DNA from: Epilithonimonas zeae
Lineage (GTDB): Bacteria > Bacteroidota > Bacteroidia > Flavobacteriales > Weeksellaceae
Direction: 5' to 3'
Assembly: GCF_900141765.1 (NCBI RefSeq)
Contig: NZ_FSRK01000001.1
Coordinates: 1,178,001-1,242,000 of the forward strand
Length of the DNA: 64,000 bases
Within the stretch, counting starts at the first letter, position 1, and every line of letters starts with the position of its first letter. Below are positions 7,684 to 14,757 of the stretch, in pieces. A program made the position numbers and the translations under genes. The notes beneath the pieces are model-generated. The model saw only the letters and a list, made by a program, of their open reading frames with translations. It was not told the origin of the DNA and did not search any database.

Positions 7684-7731
7684 AACTCGAAATTAAAATT
7701 TAAATGAGAAATCAGTAATAATTTTAAATCT

Positions 7732-7813
7732 GATGATTCGCCGAAGTGGGAGAGTCGGGGCGGTCTGCAACACCGTTGTGAAAACTGAGTGGGTTCGAAT
7801 CCCATAGCCATCT
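7732..7813 (+). tRNA. tRNA-Cys-like (GCA) with an enlarged variable region
   Basis: Acceptor GATGATT/AGCCATC has one A·C mismatch. D stem CCGA/TCGG, anticodon stem GCGGT/ACCGT with loop CTGCAAC (anticodon GCA), T stem GTGGG/CCCAT with TTCGAAT, and U73 fit tRNA-Cys. The variable region is about 12 nt instead of the normal 4-5, which is unusual. Confidence 0.75.
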
Positions 7814-7839
7814 CAAATAACTAAAATGAGATTAGTTCT

Positions 7840-7916
7840 GAAGAAAAAATGAAGTTTTTCGAGCGCAGAAGTTCTTATATCAAACCAAAAATTAAAGACA
7901 GGCTTAGTTTTTCTTC
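7840..7916 (+). ncRNA. Hairpin RNA between tRNA-Cys and tRNA-Gln
   Basis: GAAGAAAAA (7840-7848) pairs perfectly with TTTTTCTTC (7908-7916), and a second helix (AAGTTTTTC with GACAGGCTT, one mismatch) extends it inward. The apical part (7861-7896) is related to that at 7630-7668. It ends 4 bp before tRNA-Gln. Confidence 0.55.
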
Positions 7917-7920
7917 ACAT

Positions 7921-7993
7921 TGATTCATAATGTAATTGGTCAGCACACAAGACTTTGATTCTTGTTGTTCAGGTTCAAGTCCTGATGAATCAG
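7921..7993 (+). tRNA. tRNA-Gln (TTG)
   Basis: Acceptor TGATTCA/TGAATCA, anticodon stem CAAGA/TCTTG with loop CTTTGAT (anticodon TTG), T stem TCAGG/CCTGA with TTCAAGT, G73. The D stem is weak (ATGT/GCAC with an A·C mismatch). CA follows but not CCA. Confidence 0.8.
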
Positions 7994-8007
7994 CAAATTT
8001 TTTAAAT

Positions 8008-8040
8008 GGTTAAAGTAAATCGAAAAATTACTTATAAACC
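8008..8040 (+). ncRNA. Short hairpin between tRNA-Gln and tRNA-Leu
   Basis: GGTT (8008-8011) pairs with AACC (8037-8040), and AAGTAA (8013-8018) pairs with TTACTT (8028-8033). It is much shorter than the other interleaved hairpins and may simply aid processing. Confidence 0.35.
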
Positions 8041-8047
8041 AATACCT

Positions 8048-8121
8048 GCGGAGATGGCGGAACTGGCAGACGCACTTGATTTAGGCTCAAGAAATTGAGG
8101 GTTCGACTCCCTCTCTTCGTA
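8048..8121 (+). tRNA. tRNA-Leu-like (TAG) lacking a long variable arm
   Basis: Acceptor GCGGAGA/TCTTCGT with G·U pairs, a typical leucine D arm (TGGCGGAACTGGCAGACGC), anticodon stem CTTGA/TCAAG with loop TTTAGGC (anticodon TAG), and T stem GAGGG/CCCTC. The variable region is only five bases, although normal tRNA-Leu has a long arm. This suggests a non-standard tRNA. Confidence 0.78.
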
Positions 8122-8190
8122 CAATTTTGTGGAAACACATTACTTCAATTTTAATAATTAAACAAAACAAATTCAAAAAATGTAGAAAAA

Positions 8191-8676
8191 ATGGAAACGC
8201 AACAACAAAAATGGCAAAATATGACTGGAAAGATTTTCCAAAACTCTATCACAACATTGGTAGAAGAAGCCATCATCCGCGAACTAGCCAACGGACACCG
8301 ACTGAAAGTGTGTGTGGGTTCAGATTCCCACGTTTATGGCGATGCAATCAGTTATGCAACGGCAGTCGTTGTTATTCGTGAGGGAAAAGGAGCGTTTACA
8401 TTTATCAGAAAACAAAGAGAATTTCAAACAATCAGTATCAAAGAACGAATGTTGAACGAGGTCAATAAATCTGTTGAAATCGCTTATGCAATCTGTTCTA
8501 TTCTGGAAACTTATGATGTGGAAATGGAAGTTCACGCCGATATCAATACAGACCCAGATTTCAAATCCAATGTCGCTTTGAAAGACGCAATGGGATATAT
8601 TTTAGGAATGGGTTACACTTTTAAGGCAAAACCATTTGCATTTGCAAGTTCCAACTGTGCTGATATGATGGTTTAA
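8191..8676 (+). CDS. YkuK-like protein (RNase H-fold, DUF458)
   Basis: This 161-residue protein has two acidic clusters, VGSDSHVYGD at about residue 42-51 and VHADINTDPDFKSN at about 113-126. They fit the RNase H-like fold of the YkuK/DUF458 family. A catalytic nuclease role is plausible but not proven for this family. The ATG at 8191 is chosen because the conserved core begins shortly after it. The gene starts 69 bp after tRNA-Leu on the same strand and is the first protein gene of the RNA-repair island, which supports an RNA or tRNA processing role. A hairpin-forming repeat follows it. Confidence 0.75.
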   Translation: METQQQKWQNMTGKIFQNSITTLVEEAIIRELANGHRLKVCVGSDSHVYGDAISYATAVVVIREGKGAFTFIRKQREFQTISIKERMLNEVNKSVEIAYAICSILETYDVEMEVHADINTDPDFKSNVALKDAMGYILGMGYTFKAKPFAFASSNCADMMV

Positions 8677-8768
8677 AATAGCAGGAAGCGAGATGAAGGA
8701 AGTTGGATGTTTTTAACAGTATGAATTTAACTGCCAGTATCCATCTTTCAACTTTCATCAAAAAAAAA
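8677..8768. repeat. Imperfect inverted repeat between island genes, copy 1
   Basis: GATGAAGGAAGTTGGATG on the left faces CATCTTTCAACTTTCATC on the right. Similar GGAAG/CTGGA-rich inverted repeats occur at 11666-11756 and 12325-12410, each in a gap between genes of the same cluster. Confidence 0.5.
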
Positions 8769-8775
8769 TAAAGCA

Positions 8776-9159
8776 ATGGAAATGACAAAAAGATTACTGT
8801 TTCTGGATGATATAAGATATCCAATTGAGGCATATCATTATACAAAACAGGACATGTTCCTCACAAAAGATTGGCATATCGTTCGAAATTACGAGCAGTT
8901 TGTCAACAGGATTTTGGAAAAAGGACTTCCGGAAATGATTTCTTTTGACCACGACCTTGCAGACGAACATTATTTAGAACCCAATTCTAAAGAATTTGTA
9001 GAAAAGACAGGCTACGATTGTGCAAAATGGCTTGTGGAATATTGTATGGATAATTATTTAGACTTACCAAAATTTTATTGCCACTCAATGAATCCTGTTG
9101 GAAAGGAAAATATTGAAAGCCTTTTAAACAACTTAAAAAATTATAATGGAGATTTTTAG
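8776..9159 (+). CDS. Cyclic-phosphate-processing receiver-fold protein (cREC)
   Basis: This 127-residue protein has a receiver-like fold with FLDD (D11, D12), a central FDHDLAD motif (D58, H59, D60) and a C-terminal CHSMNPVGKENI motif (102-113). These motifs mark the family predicted to process cyclic phosphates at RNA ends in comparative studies of bacterial RNA-repair systems. It is not a signalling receiver: the DHD motif replaces the usual phospho-Asp context. The gene overlaps the DinB-like gene by 14 bp, so the two are translationally coupled. Within the island it would prepare RNA ends left by endonucleases, for example 2',3'-cyclic phosphate, for the ligase. The chemistry is predicted, not shown. 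MTKRLLF (from 8782) is an alternative start. Confidence 0.75.
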   Translation: MEMTKRLLFLDDIRYPIEAYHYTKQDMFLTKDWHIVRNYEQFVNRILEKGLPEMISFDHDLADEHYLEPNSKEFVEKTGYDCAKWLVEYCMDNYLDLPKFYCHSMNPVGKENIESLLNNLKNYNGDF

Positions 9160-9703
9160 ATTAATTCAGGATATAAAAACGCATTTGAAACTCAGTTTTG
9201 ACGAGTTTGAAAATTGGTTTGAAAAAGATAATGCTACCTTAAATTATCAACCTTCAAATGGAGGTTGGACGGTTCAGCAGATTTTAGAGCATATTTATTT
9301 GACGAACTTTTATTTGTTGATTCTGATTAAAAAAGGTTCAAAAAAGGCAATGCGAAATTATCAAAATCTTGATTTGAATCTTGAAATAGAAAACTACAGT
9401 TTCAATCAAGAAAAATTTGAAAAAGTTGGTGAGTACGGGGCTTTTGAATGGATTAGACCAGAACATATGGAGCCGAAAGGAGAATTAAATTTAAATGAAA
9501 TCAGAAGTTTAATTTCTCAGCAATATCACCAATGTCTAAATTATTTAGACTTGATGAAAAACGGTGAAGGTCTTCTCTGCAAAACGACAATGACGGTAAA
9601 CGAACTCGGAAAAATCAATGTGTATGAATACATTTATTTCCTTTCGTTGCACAATCAGAGACACGTTACTCAGATGAAGAATAATGAATTAGAAACAATT
9701 TAA
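9146..9703 (+). CDS. DinB-like four-helix metal-binding protein
   Basis: This 185-residue protein has the DinB/YfiT-type pattern: an early WTVQQILEHIYLTNF helix (H49) and a late HNQRHVTQM motif (H169 and H173). Together they form the usual three-His metal site. Members include thiol transferases and many proteins of unknown chemistry. This gene overlaps the cREC gene and precedes the RNA ligase. DinB-like proteins are known passengers in RNA-repair and phage-related gene sets, which fits the context. The substrate is unknown. Confidence 0.72.
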   Translation: MEIFRLIQDIKTHLKLSFDEFENWFEKDNATLNYQPSNGGWTVQQILEHIYLTNFYLLILIKKGSKKAMRNYQNLDLNLEIENYSFNQEKFEKVGEYGAFEWIRPEHMEPKGELNLNEIRSLISQQYHQCLNYLDLMKNGEGLLCKTTMTVNELGKINVYEYIYFLSLHNQRHVTQMKNNELETI

Positions 9704-9866
9704 ACTACAAATGAAAATCTTGGATTTTCTCTTAGGTGAACTAAATATTTTCAAAGTTGTAAACTAAAAAAGCTTTTGTCCCTTTTGACTTCGTCGAAAT
9801 AATATTCATCGACTGAAAGGAGATAATCTTCGATTTGTGGTTAAAACAAAATTAAAAACTTAAAAA
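9704..9866. other. Gap with a possible small hairpin RNA
   Basis: CCTTTT (9781-9786) with GAAAGG (9815-9820), and GTCG (9793-9796) with CGAC (9810-9813), form a hairpin. It contains CTTCG, as do the Y-RNA-like elements further down. No TGTCGTAA motif is present, so relation to those elements is uncertain. Confidence 0.3.
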
Positions 9867-10879
9867 ATGATTTTCAAAACATATAACTCTATAAAAATGC
9901 TTACCAAACGCGTGTGATTGACCAAATCAAATTGCAGGGTTTTGGAAAGGAGATTTTCATTGTGCAGGAGAAAGTTCACGGTGCAAATTTCTCTTTTTTT
10001 ACCGATGGAAAGGAAATTAAAATCGCAAAAAGAACTGCTTTCATCGAGGATGATGAAAAATTCTACAATGCACATCAGATTTTGGAACGTTACAGAAAAA
10101 ATGTAATAGACGTTTTCCAAAAAGTAAAAACCATTCATCCGGATGTTGACACCGTTGTTATCTACGGCGAATTGTTCGGTGGAGGTTACAAACACAAAGA
10201 AGTAGAACCTGTAAAAGAGGCGATAAAAGTTCAGAAAGGTGTAGAATATTCTCCTTACAATGAATTTTATGCATTCGATATCAAGTTGAATGGAACTACT
10301 TATTTGGATACGGATTTGGTCAATCAGATTTTCGATGAAACCGGATTTTTCTATGCAAAAATCTTGTTTCAGGGAACTTTGGAAGAAGCTTTAAAATTCC
10401 CGAACGATTTCGATTCTAAAATTCCGGCTTGGTTGGGATTGTCTGAAATCGAAAATAATATGTGTGAAGGAACAATCGTCAAAACTTTGAAAACGAAATA
10501 TTTTGGAAACGGTTCAAGAGTCATTTTGAAAAATAAAAACGAAAAATGGACCGAGAAATCTAAAATGGTTAGAAAAGACAGACCAATTCAAAAAGAAGTT
10601 CGTTTCAGCGAAAATGCTCAGAATATTTGGGAAGAAATTCAAAAATATACAACTGTAAATCGATTGAATAACGTTGTGAGCAAGATTGGAGAATTCGACC
10701 CAAAGATGATTGGAAAGGTGATTGGTCTTTTTTCAAAGGATATTTTGGAAGATTTTGAAAAGGATTTTCCGAATGCTTTTACAACCATAGAAAAAGAAGA
10801 GCAAAAAAGAATCAATAAAAAATTGAATTCTTTGGTCATTGATGTTATAAAAGAAGAGTTGATGACTGTTAAAGTTTAG
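9867..10879 (+). CDS. T4 Rnl2-family RNA ligase, apparent 5' frameshift
   Basis: The main frame encodes the nucleotidyltransferase core. The adenylated Lys lies in QEKVHGANFSF (K20 counted from a GTG at 9914). A motif III-like stretch (YGELFGGGY) and a C-terminal RVILKNKNEKW motif follow. The family seals nicked or broken RNA, using ATP. An ATG at 9867 starts a typical Rnl2 N-terminus (MIFKTYNSI) in another frame. Adding one A to the run at 9893-9897 joins it to NAYQTRVIDQIKLQGF and gives a family-like start. Either the sequence lost one A, or the gene is really shifted, or translation starts at the GTG. It is the central enzyme of the RNA-repair island. Confidence 0.82.
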
Positions 10880-10933
10880 TTTCGAAAGGTTTAAATCGAA
10901 ACCGATTTGTATAAATATCTACAATTAATAATT

Positions 10934-11665
10934 ATGAAAAATATAGTTGCATTATCGCCTGTTTTTACTGAAGACAGTATCAACTTGAAACACGCATCCA
11001 TTGGCTCAGATTACAATTTGAATCGATTTAACCTAAAATGGGATGTTCCAGAAGAGTTCAGAAATGATGTGATTGCAGTCTATGGCGAAGATATTTATGC
11101 TGAAATCGTTTCCAGTCAATGTGATTTGGCTTTACTGAAAACTGAAGATAATTGGTTATCAAATATTTCAGAAAAATTTACCAAACGTAATATTCAATAC
11201 GGTCAATTGGAGCAATTTATAAATCATCAGAATGTTTTTATTAAATGTTCAGATTTTAAAAATTTCAAAGCCGGAGTTTATGAGAGGGTTTCTGACATTA
11301 AAGGATTTGACAGTGTTGATAAAGAAAGTATGGCTTTTATTTCTGATGTTGTAGAGTGGTTGTTGGAAGTTCGTTGCTTTGTTTTAAACGGGAAAATAGA
11401 AACATATTCTACGTATTGGAGAGATAATCAATTTGATACCAATGGTTTATCTGATTCTGAGGAAATAGAACTTTTCTCTTTCTTCGAAAGTTTCGTAAAA
11501 GATAATTTAGATTCTTTGCCAACTTCAATTGTATTGGATTTTGGAATCATAAAAGATAACGGTTGGGCATTGATAGAAGCAAATCCAGCTTGGTGCTCAG
11601 GTTTATATGCTTGTAATGCTAAAAAAGCTCTTGATGTAATTATTAAAAGTTGTATTAAAAATTAA
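10934..11665 (+). CDS. ATP-grasp protein, R2K-like (DUF4343 type)
   Basis: The protein has about 243 residues from the ATG at 10934 (MKNIVALSPVF). An in-frame ATG at 10907 exists but gives an unlikely extension. C-terminal ATP-grasp motifs are visible: EVRCFVLNGKIETYSTYW (metal and nucleotide region) and VLDFGIIKDNGWALIEANPAW. The R2K clade of small ATP-grasp enzymes is found in phage and conflict-related gene sets and is thought to form peptide or amide bonds, although targets are mostly unknown. It lies 54 bp after the RNA ligase gene and belongs to the same run. It might modify a protein or RNA end; this is an inference from location. Confidence 0.7.
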   Translation: MKNIVALSPVFTEDSINLKHASIGSDYNLNRFNLKWDVPEEFRNDVIAVYGEDIYAEIVSSQCDLALLKTEDNWLSNISEKFTKRNIQYGQLEQFINHQNVFIKCSDFKNFKAGVYERVSDIKGFDSVDKESMAFISDVVEWLLEVRCFVLNGKIETYSTYWRDNQFDTNGLSDSEEIELFSFFESFVKDNLDSLPTSIVLDFGIIKDNGWALIEANPAWCSGLYACNAKKALDVIIKSCIKN

Positions 11666-11756
11666 AAAAAAGCCTGGAAAAGGAAGTTGTACATTGAAAG
11701 TTTTAGAAACAAATTAAAACTTCCAGCACCGAGCTTCCATCTTCCAGCATACTAAA
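11666..11756. repeat. Imperfect inverted repeat between island genes, copy 2
   Basis: GCCTGGAAAAGGAAGTTG faces GAGCTTCCATCTTCCAGC. It shares GGAAG and CTGGA words with the copies at 8677 and 12325. Confidence 0.5.
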
Positions 11757-11757
11757 A

Positions 11758-12321
11758 ATGAAACAAAATATATTTTTTACGGCAGACCATCATTTTGGTC
11801 ACGCCAATATTATAAAATTTTCCGAACGGCCTTTTGAGTCTTTGGAACAGATGAATGAAGAACTCATCAAACGATGGAATGAGAAAGTGGGTGTCAACGA
11901 TATTGTCTATCATTTAGGCGATGTCAGTTTGGGCAAACCGGATTTTACCAAAGAAACTTTGGATAGATTGAATGGCAATATCCATTTGATAAAAGGCAAT
12001 CACGAAGGTTCAACTTTGACTTATCCGAAACGATTTGATTCGATAAGAGATTACCACGAATTGAGAATTGATGAACCGGAAAATAAAGAAGGTAAACAGA
12101 AAATCATTCTTTTCCATTATGCAATGAGGACTTGGAATGGCTCACACCGCGGAACTTGGCAACTTTACGGTCATTCTCACGGAACTTTACCGGATGATGA
12201 AAACGCTTTAAGCATTGACGTTGGAGTCGATTGTCACAACTTCTATCCAATTTCTTACGAAGAAGTCAAGGAGCTGATGAAAAAGAAAAAATGGACGCCA
12301 CCGTTTGCACCGAGAAATTAA
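11758..12321 (+). CDS. Calcineurin-like metallophosphoesterase
   Basis: This 187-residue single-domain enzyme has all core motifs in order: ADHHFGH (D10, H12), GDVS (54-57), GNHE (80-83), FHYAM (119-123) and GHSH (138-141). The two-metal site should therefore be complete. The size fits the small bacterial and phage phosphoesterases. Close relatives act on phosphomonoesters or cyclic phosphodiesters. In an RNA-repair setting it would suit removal of 2',3'-cyclic phosphate or 2'-phosphate from RNA ends before or after ligation. That substrate is an inference. It is cytosolic, with no signal peptide. Confidence 0.85.
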   Translation: MKQNIFFTADHHFGHANIIKFSERPFESLEQMNEELIKRWNEKVGVNDIVYHLGDVSLGKPDFTKETLDRLNGNIHLIKGNHEGSTLTYPKRFDSIRDYHELRIDEPENKEGKQKIILFHYAMRTWNGSHRGTWQLYGHSHGTLPDDENALSIDVGVDCHNFYPISYEEVKELMKKKKWTPPFAPRN

Positions 12322-12324
12322 TTT

Positions 12325-12410
12325 TGCGGGATGCGGGATGTAGGACGCTGGATGTTCAGCTTCTGTGTTTGACATCCAGCACCCCTCATCCAACACCCAG
12401 CATTAAACAA
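12325..12410. repeat. Imperfect inverted repeat between island genes, copy 3
   Basis: GCGGGATGTAGGACGCTGG on the left faces CCAGCACCCCTCATCCAAC on the right. It has the same character as the repeats at 8677 and 11666. Confidence 0.5.
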
Positions 12411-12417
12411 AAAACAA

Positions 12418-12966
12418 ATGAAAACAACAGACAATATATTAATTATAGACCTCGAGGCCACGTGTTGGAATGACCACCCGCCGAGAGGACAGGAAAGTGA
12501 AATCATAGAAATCGGAGTGTGTATTCTGGATACAAAAACCGGTAAGATTTCGCAAAATGAGGGAATTTTAGTAAAACCTCAATACTCAAAAGTGAGTCCG
12601 TTTTGTACGAAACTGACTTCCATTACGCAAGAAATGCTTGATGATGAAGGAATTTTGCTGGAAGATGCTCTGGATATCTTGAGGGAAGATTATGATTCCA
12701 AAGATTTGACTTGGGCAAGTTACGGAAACTACGATTTGAATATGCTTCAAAATCAGGCAAGGAAATTCAAGGTTGATTATCCTTTAAGTTATGACCACAT
12801 CAACGTGAAAACCTTATTTGCTCAATTGCATCCCATCAGAAAAAGTGTAGGAATGGACAGAGCTTTGAAAGAATTGAAATTCCCCTTGGAAGGTACTCAT
12901 CACAGAGGAGTTGATGATGTGAAGAACATCGCCAAGATTTTATTTTGGTGTCTGCAGAGAACTTAA
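12418..12966 (+). CDS. DEDDh 3'-5' exonuclease, ERI1/KapD-like
   Basis: This 182-residue exonuclease domain has D11 and E13 in IIDLEATCW, D106 in SYGNYDLNML, and H162/D167 in HHRGVDDVKNIA, which completes the DEDDh active site. The ERI1/KapD-like subfamily trims 3' ends of structured RNA such as rRNA, histone mRNA or small RNAs, although bacterial substrates are less certain. Ro60 is known to work with exonucleases in RNA decay, so a 3' exonuclease one gene upstream of Ro60 is meaningful. It is on the same strand as the rest of the island, preceded by a hairpin repeat. Confidence 0.85.
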   Translation: MKTTDNILIIDLEATCWNDHPPRGQESEIIEIGVCILDTKTGKISQNEGILVKPQYSKVSPFCTKLTSITQEMLDDEGILLEDALDILREDYDSKDLTWASYGNYDLNMLQNQARKFKVDYPLSYDHINVKTLFAQLHPIRKSVGMDRALKELKFPLEGTHHRGVDDVKNIAKILFWCLQRT

Positions 12967-13006
12967 TTGAAAAAAATATAAGAATTTTTAGTAATTAATT
13001 TTACTA

Positions 13007-13040
13007 CGCAAAAACATTGCGCAATTAGGTTTTTACTTTG
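13007..13040 (+). promoter_or_regulatory. Candidate promoter/operator of the Ro60 gene
   Basis: CGCAA (13007-13011) and TTGCG (13017-13021) form an inverted repeat next to the palindrome ATTGCGCAAT (13016-13025). A -7-like TTACTTTG follows at 13033-13040. ATTGCGCAA recurs at 14749-14757, just before the next gene. Confidence 0.4.
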
Positions 13041-13101
13041 CATCAGAAATCAGAGAGAAAATGATAGTCCTCCAAAATGTTTAACCATAAAAACAGTAAT
13101 T

Positions 13102-14619
13102 ATGAAATTTAATTTTTTAAGAAAATCAAATAGAGTAGTAACCAACTACGAAGGTGCAAAAGCTTACACAATGACGCCTGCAGAAGAACTATATAGTGCT
13201 GTTGTTACAACAGGATTATCAAACGCAACCTATGAAAAAGGAAATGACAGATTGACAAGAATCCAATCTCTGATTCAGAAAAATGACCCGGATTTCGTAG
13301 CGAAATTAGCAGTTTATGCAAGAAAAGATATGTATTTGCGTTCAATCCCATTGGTTTTGACAACCGAATTGGCGAAACAGACTTCAGGTACAGACTTGGT
13401 AAGCAAAACTGTTGACGGCGTTATCCAAAGAGCAGATGAAATCACAGAATTGCTGGCGTATTACCAATTGGCAAACAACAGAACGGATTTGAAAAAATTG
13501 AACAAGCTTTCTAAACAAATCCAAAAAGGTTTGGTGAAATCTTTCAACAAATTTGATGAATATCAATTCGCAAAATACAACAGAAAAGTGGAAGTGACTT
13601 TGAAAGATGCATTGTTCTTGGTGCACCCAAAAGCAAAAGATGAAAATCAGCAGGCTATTTTCAACAAAATCGTCAACGACTCGTTGGAAACGCCTTACAC
13701 TTGGGAAGTAGAACTTTCTGTTTTGGGTCAGACGAAATTTGCCAATGATGCAGAAAGAAAATCAGCCTTCAAAAACAAATGGGAAGAATTGATTTTCAGC
13801 AATAAACTGGGTTATATGGCAACATTGAGAAACCTTAGAAATATCTTGGAAGCAAACGTTTCTTCCGATGCGATTTATAAAATTTGCAATTATTTGTCGG
13901 ATGAAAAAGCGGTAAGAAACTCAAAACAATTGCCATTCAGATTTTTGTCAGCGTACAGAGAATTGAAAAACATCGATTCAAAATACATCTCATCAATCTT
14001 GGAAGCATTGGAAGATGCCGTGATGGTGAGTGCAAAAAACATCAAAGGTATTGGTTTCGAAACTTCGGTTGTGATTGCGACAGACGTTTCCGGTTCGATG
14101 CAGAAAGCAATTTCTCCAAAATCTAAAGTGTTGTTGTATGATATCGGTCTATTGATGGCGATGATGTTGCAGTCGCAGTGCAAAAACGTGATTACAGGTA
14201 TGTTCGGCGACATTTGGAAAAGAGTTCCGATGCCGAAAAACGGTATCTTGAGAAACGTGGATGCGTTTTACAAAAGAGAAGGCGAAGTTGGTTATTCCAC
14301 AAACGGTTATCTTGTGATTGAGGATTTAATCAGAAGAAATGAAAAAGTGGACAAAGTAATGTTTTTCACTGATACTCAATTGTGGAACAGTAACTTAACC
14401 AATGACTCTTTTGAGTATTCTTGGAACCGATATAAAAAAATTAACCCGAATGCGAAATTGTATATTTTTGATTTGGCAGGTTACGGAAAACAACCGTTGG
14501 ATGTCAGAAAAAATGATGTCTACTTGATCGCAGGCTGGTCCGACAAAACCTTCGATGTACTGAACGCTTTGGAAGACCGAAAATCTGCAGTAGAAATGAT
14601 TAAAAAAGTAGTGTTGTAA
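13102..14619 (+). CDS. Ro60 (TROVE-vWA) RNA-binding protein
   Basis: This 505-residue protein carries the TROVE repeat ring from about residue 15 to 320 (RIQSLIQKNDPDFVAKLAVYARKD, LRSIPLVLTTELAK). A von Willebrand A domain follows, with MIDAS motif DVSGSM near residue 330. Ro60 binds misfolded or 3'-extended RNAs in its central hole and Y RNAs on its outer face. In bacteria it assists RNA decay and ribosomal RNA maturation under stress. The clear context here is an upstream RNA ligase and exonuclease and a downstream array of Y-RNA-like hairpins. Length is typical for bacterial orthologues, and the family call is secure. Confidence 0.95.
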   Translation: MKFNFLRKSNRVVTNYEGAKAYTMTPAEELYSAVVTTGLSNATYEKGNDRLTRIQSLIQKNDPDFVAKLAVYARKDMYLRSIPLVLTTELAKQTSGTDLVSKTVDGVIQRADEITELLAYYQLANNRTDLKKLNKLSKQIQKGLVKSFNKFDEYQFAKYNRKVEVTLKDALFLVHPKAKDENQQAIFNKIVNDSLETPYTWEVELSVLGQTKFANDAERKSAFKNKWEELIFSNKLGYMATLRNLRNILEANVSSDAIYKICNYLSDEKAVRNSKQLPFRFLSAYRELKNIDSKYISSILEALEDAVMVSAKNIKGIGFETSVVIATDVSGSMQKAISPKSKVLLYDIGLLMAMMLQSQCKNVITGMFGDIWKRVPMPKNGILRNVDAFYKREGEVGYSTNGYLVIEDLIRRNEKVDKVMFFTDTQLWNSNLTNDSFEYSWNRYKKINPNAKLYIFDLAGYGKQPLDVRKNDVYLIAGWSDKTFDVLNALEDRKSAVEMIKKVVL

Positions 14620-14663
14620 AAGGCACTGCTTTTAAAAATAAAAACTAATAACCAATTTTTTTT

Positions 14664-14740
14664 AGGAGCTTAAACTCGCTTTCCAATATATATATCTTTT
14701 TTGAGAAAAAAGAAAAAGGATACCGTTGCAATCGGGGGTA
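14664..14740. repeat. Dispersed repeat (GGAGCTTAA...GTTGCAATCGGGG), copy 1
   Basis: The unit reads GGAGCTTAAACTCGCTTTCC ... AAAAAGGATACCGTTGCAAT CGGGG. A close copy is at 23811-23900 and a diverged one at 52009-52092. It is an intergenic repeat of the kind common in flavobacterial genomes. Confidence 0.7.
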
Positions 14741-14757
14741 ATTGAAATATTGCGCAA

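Noticed and set aside
7201-7811. Minus-strand ORFs across the tRNA array (7201-7506, 7572-7811)
   Set aside because: They are antisense to well-formed tRNAs and consist of translated tRNA complements.
8127-8381. Alternative ORF overlapping the YkuK gene start
   Set aside because: It is out of frame with the conserved YkuK protein and has no recognisable motif.
9781-9820. Eighth Y-RNA-like element
   Set aside because: A hairpin with CTTCG is present, but the TGTCGTAA loop and two-stem layout are not, so it is listed only as a possible hairpin.
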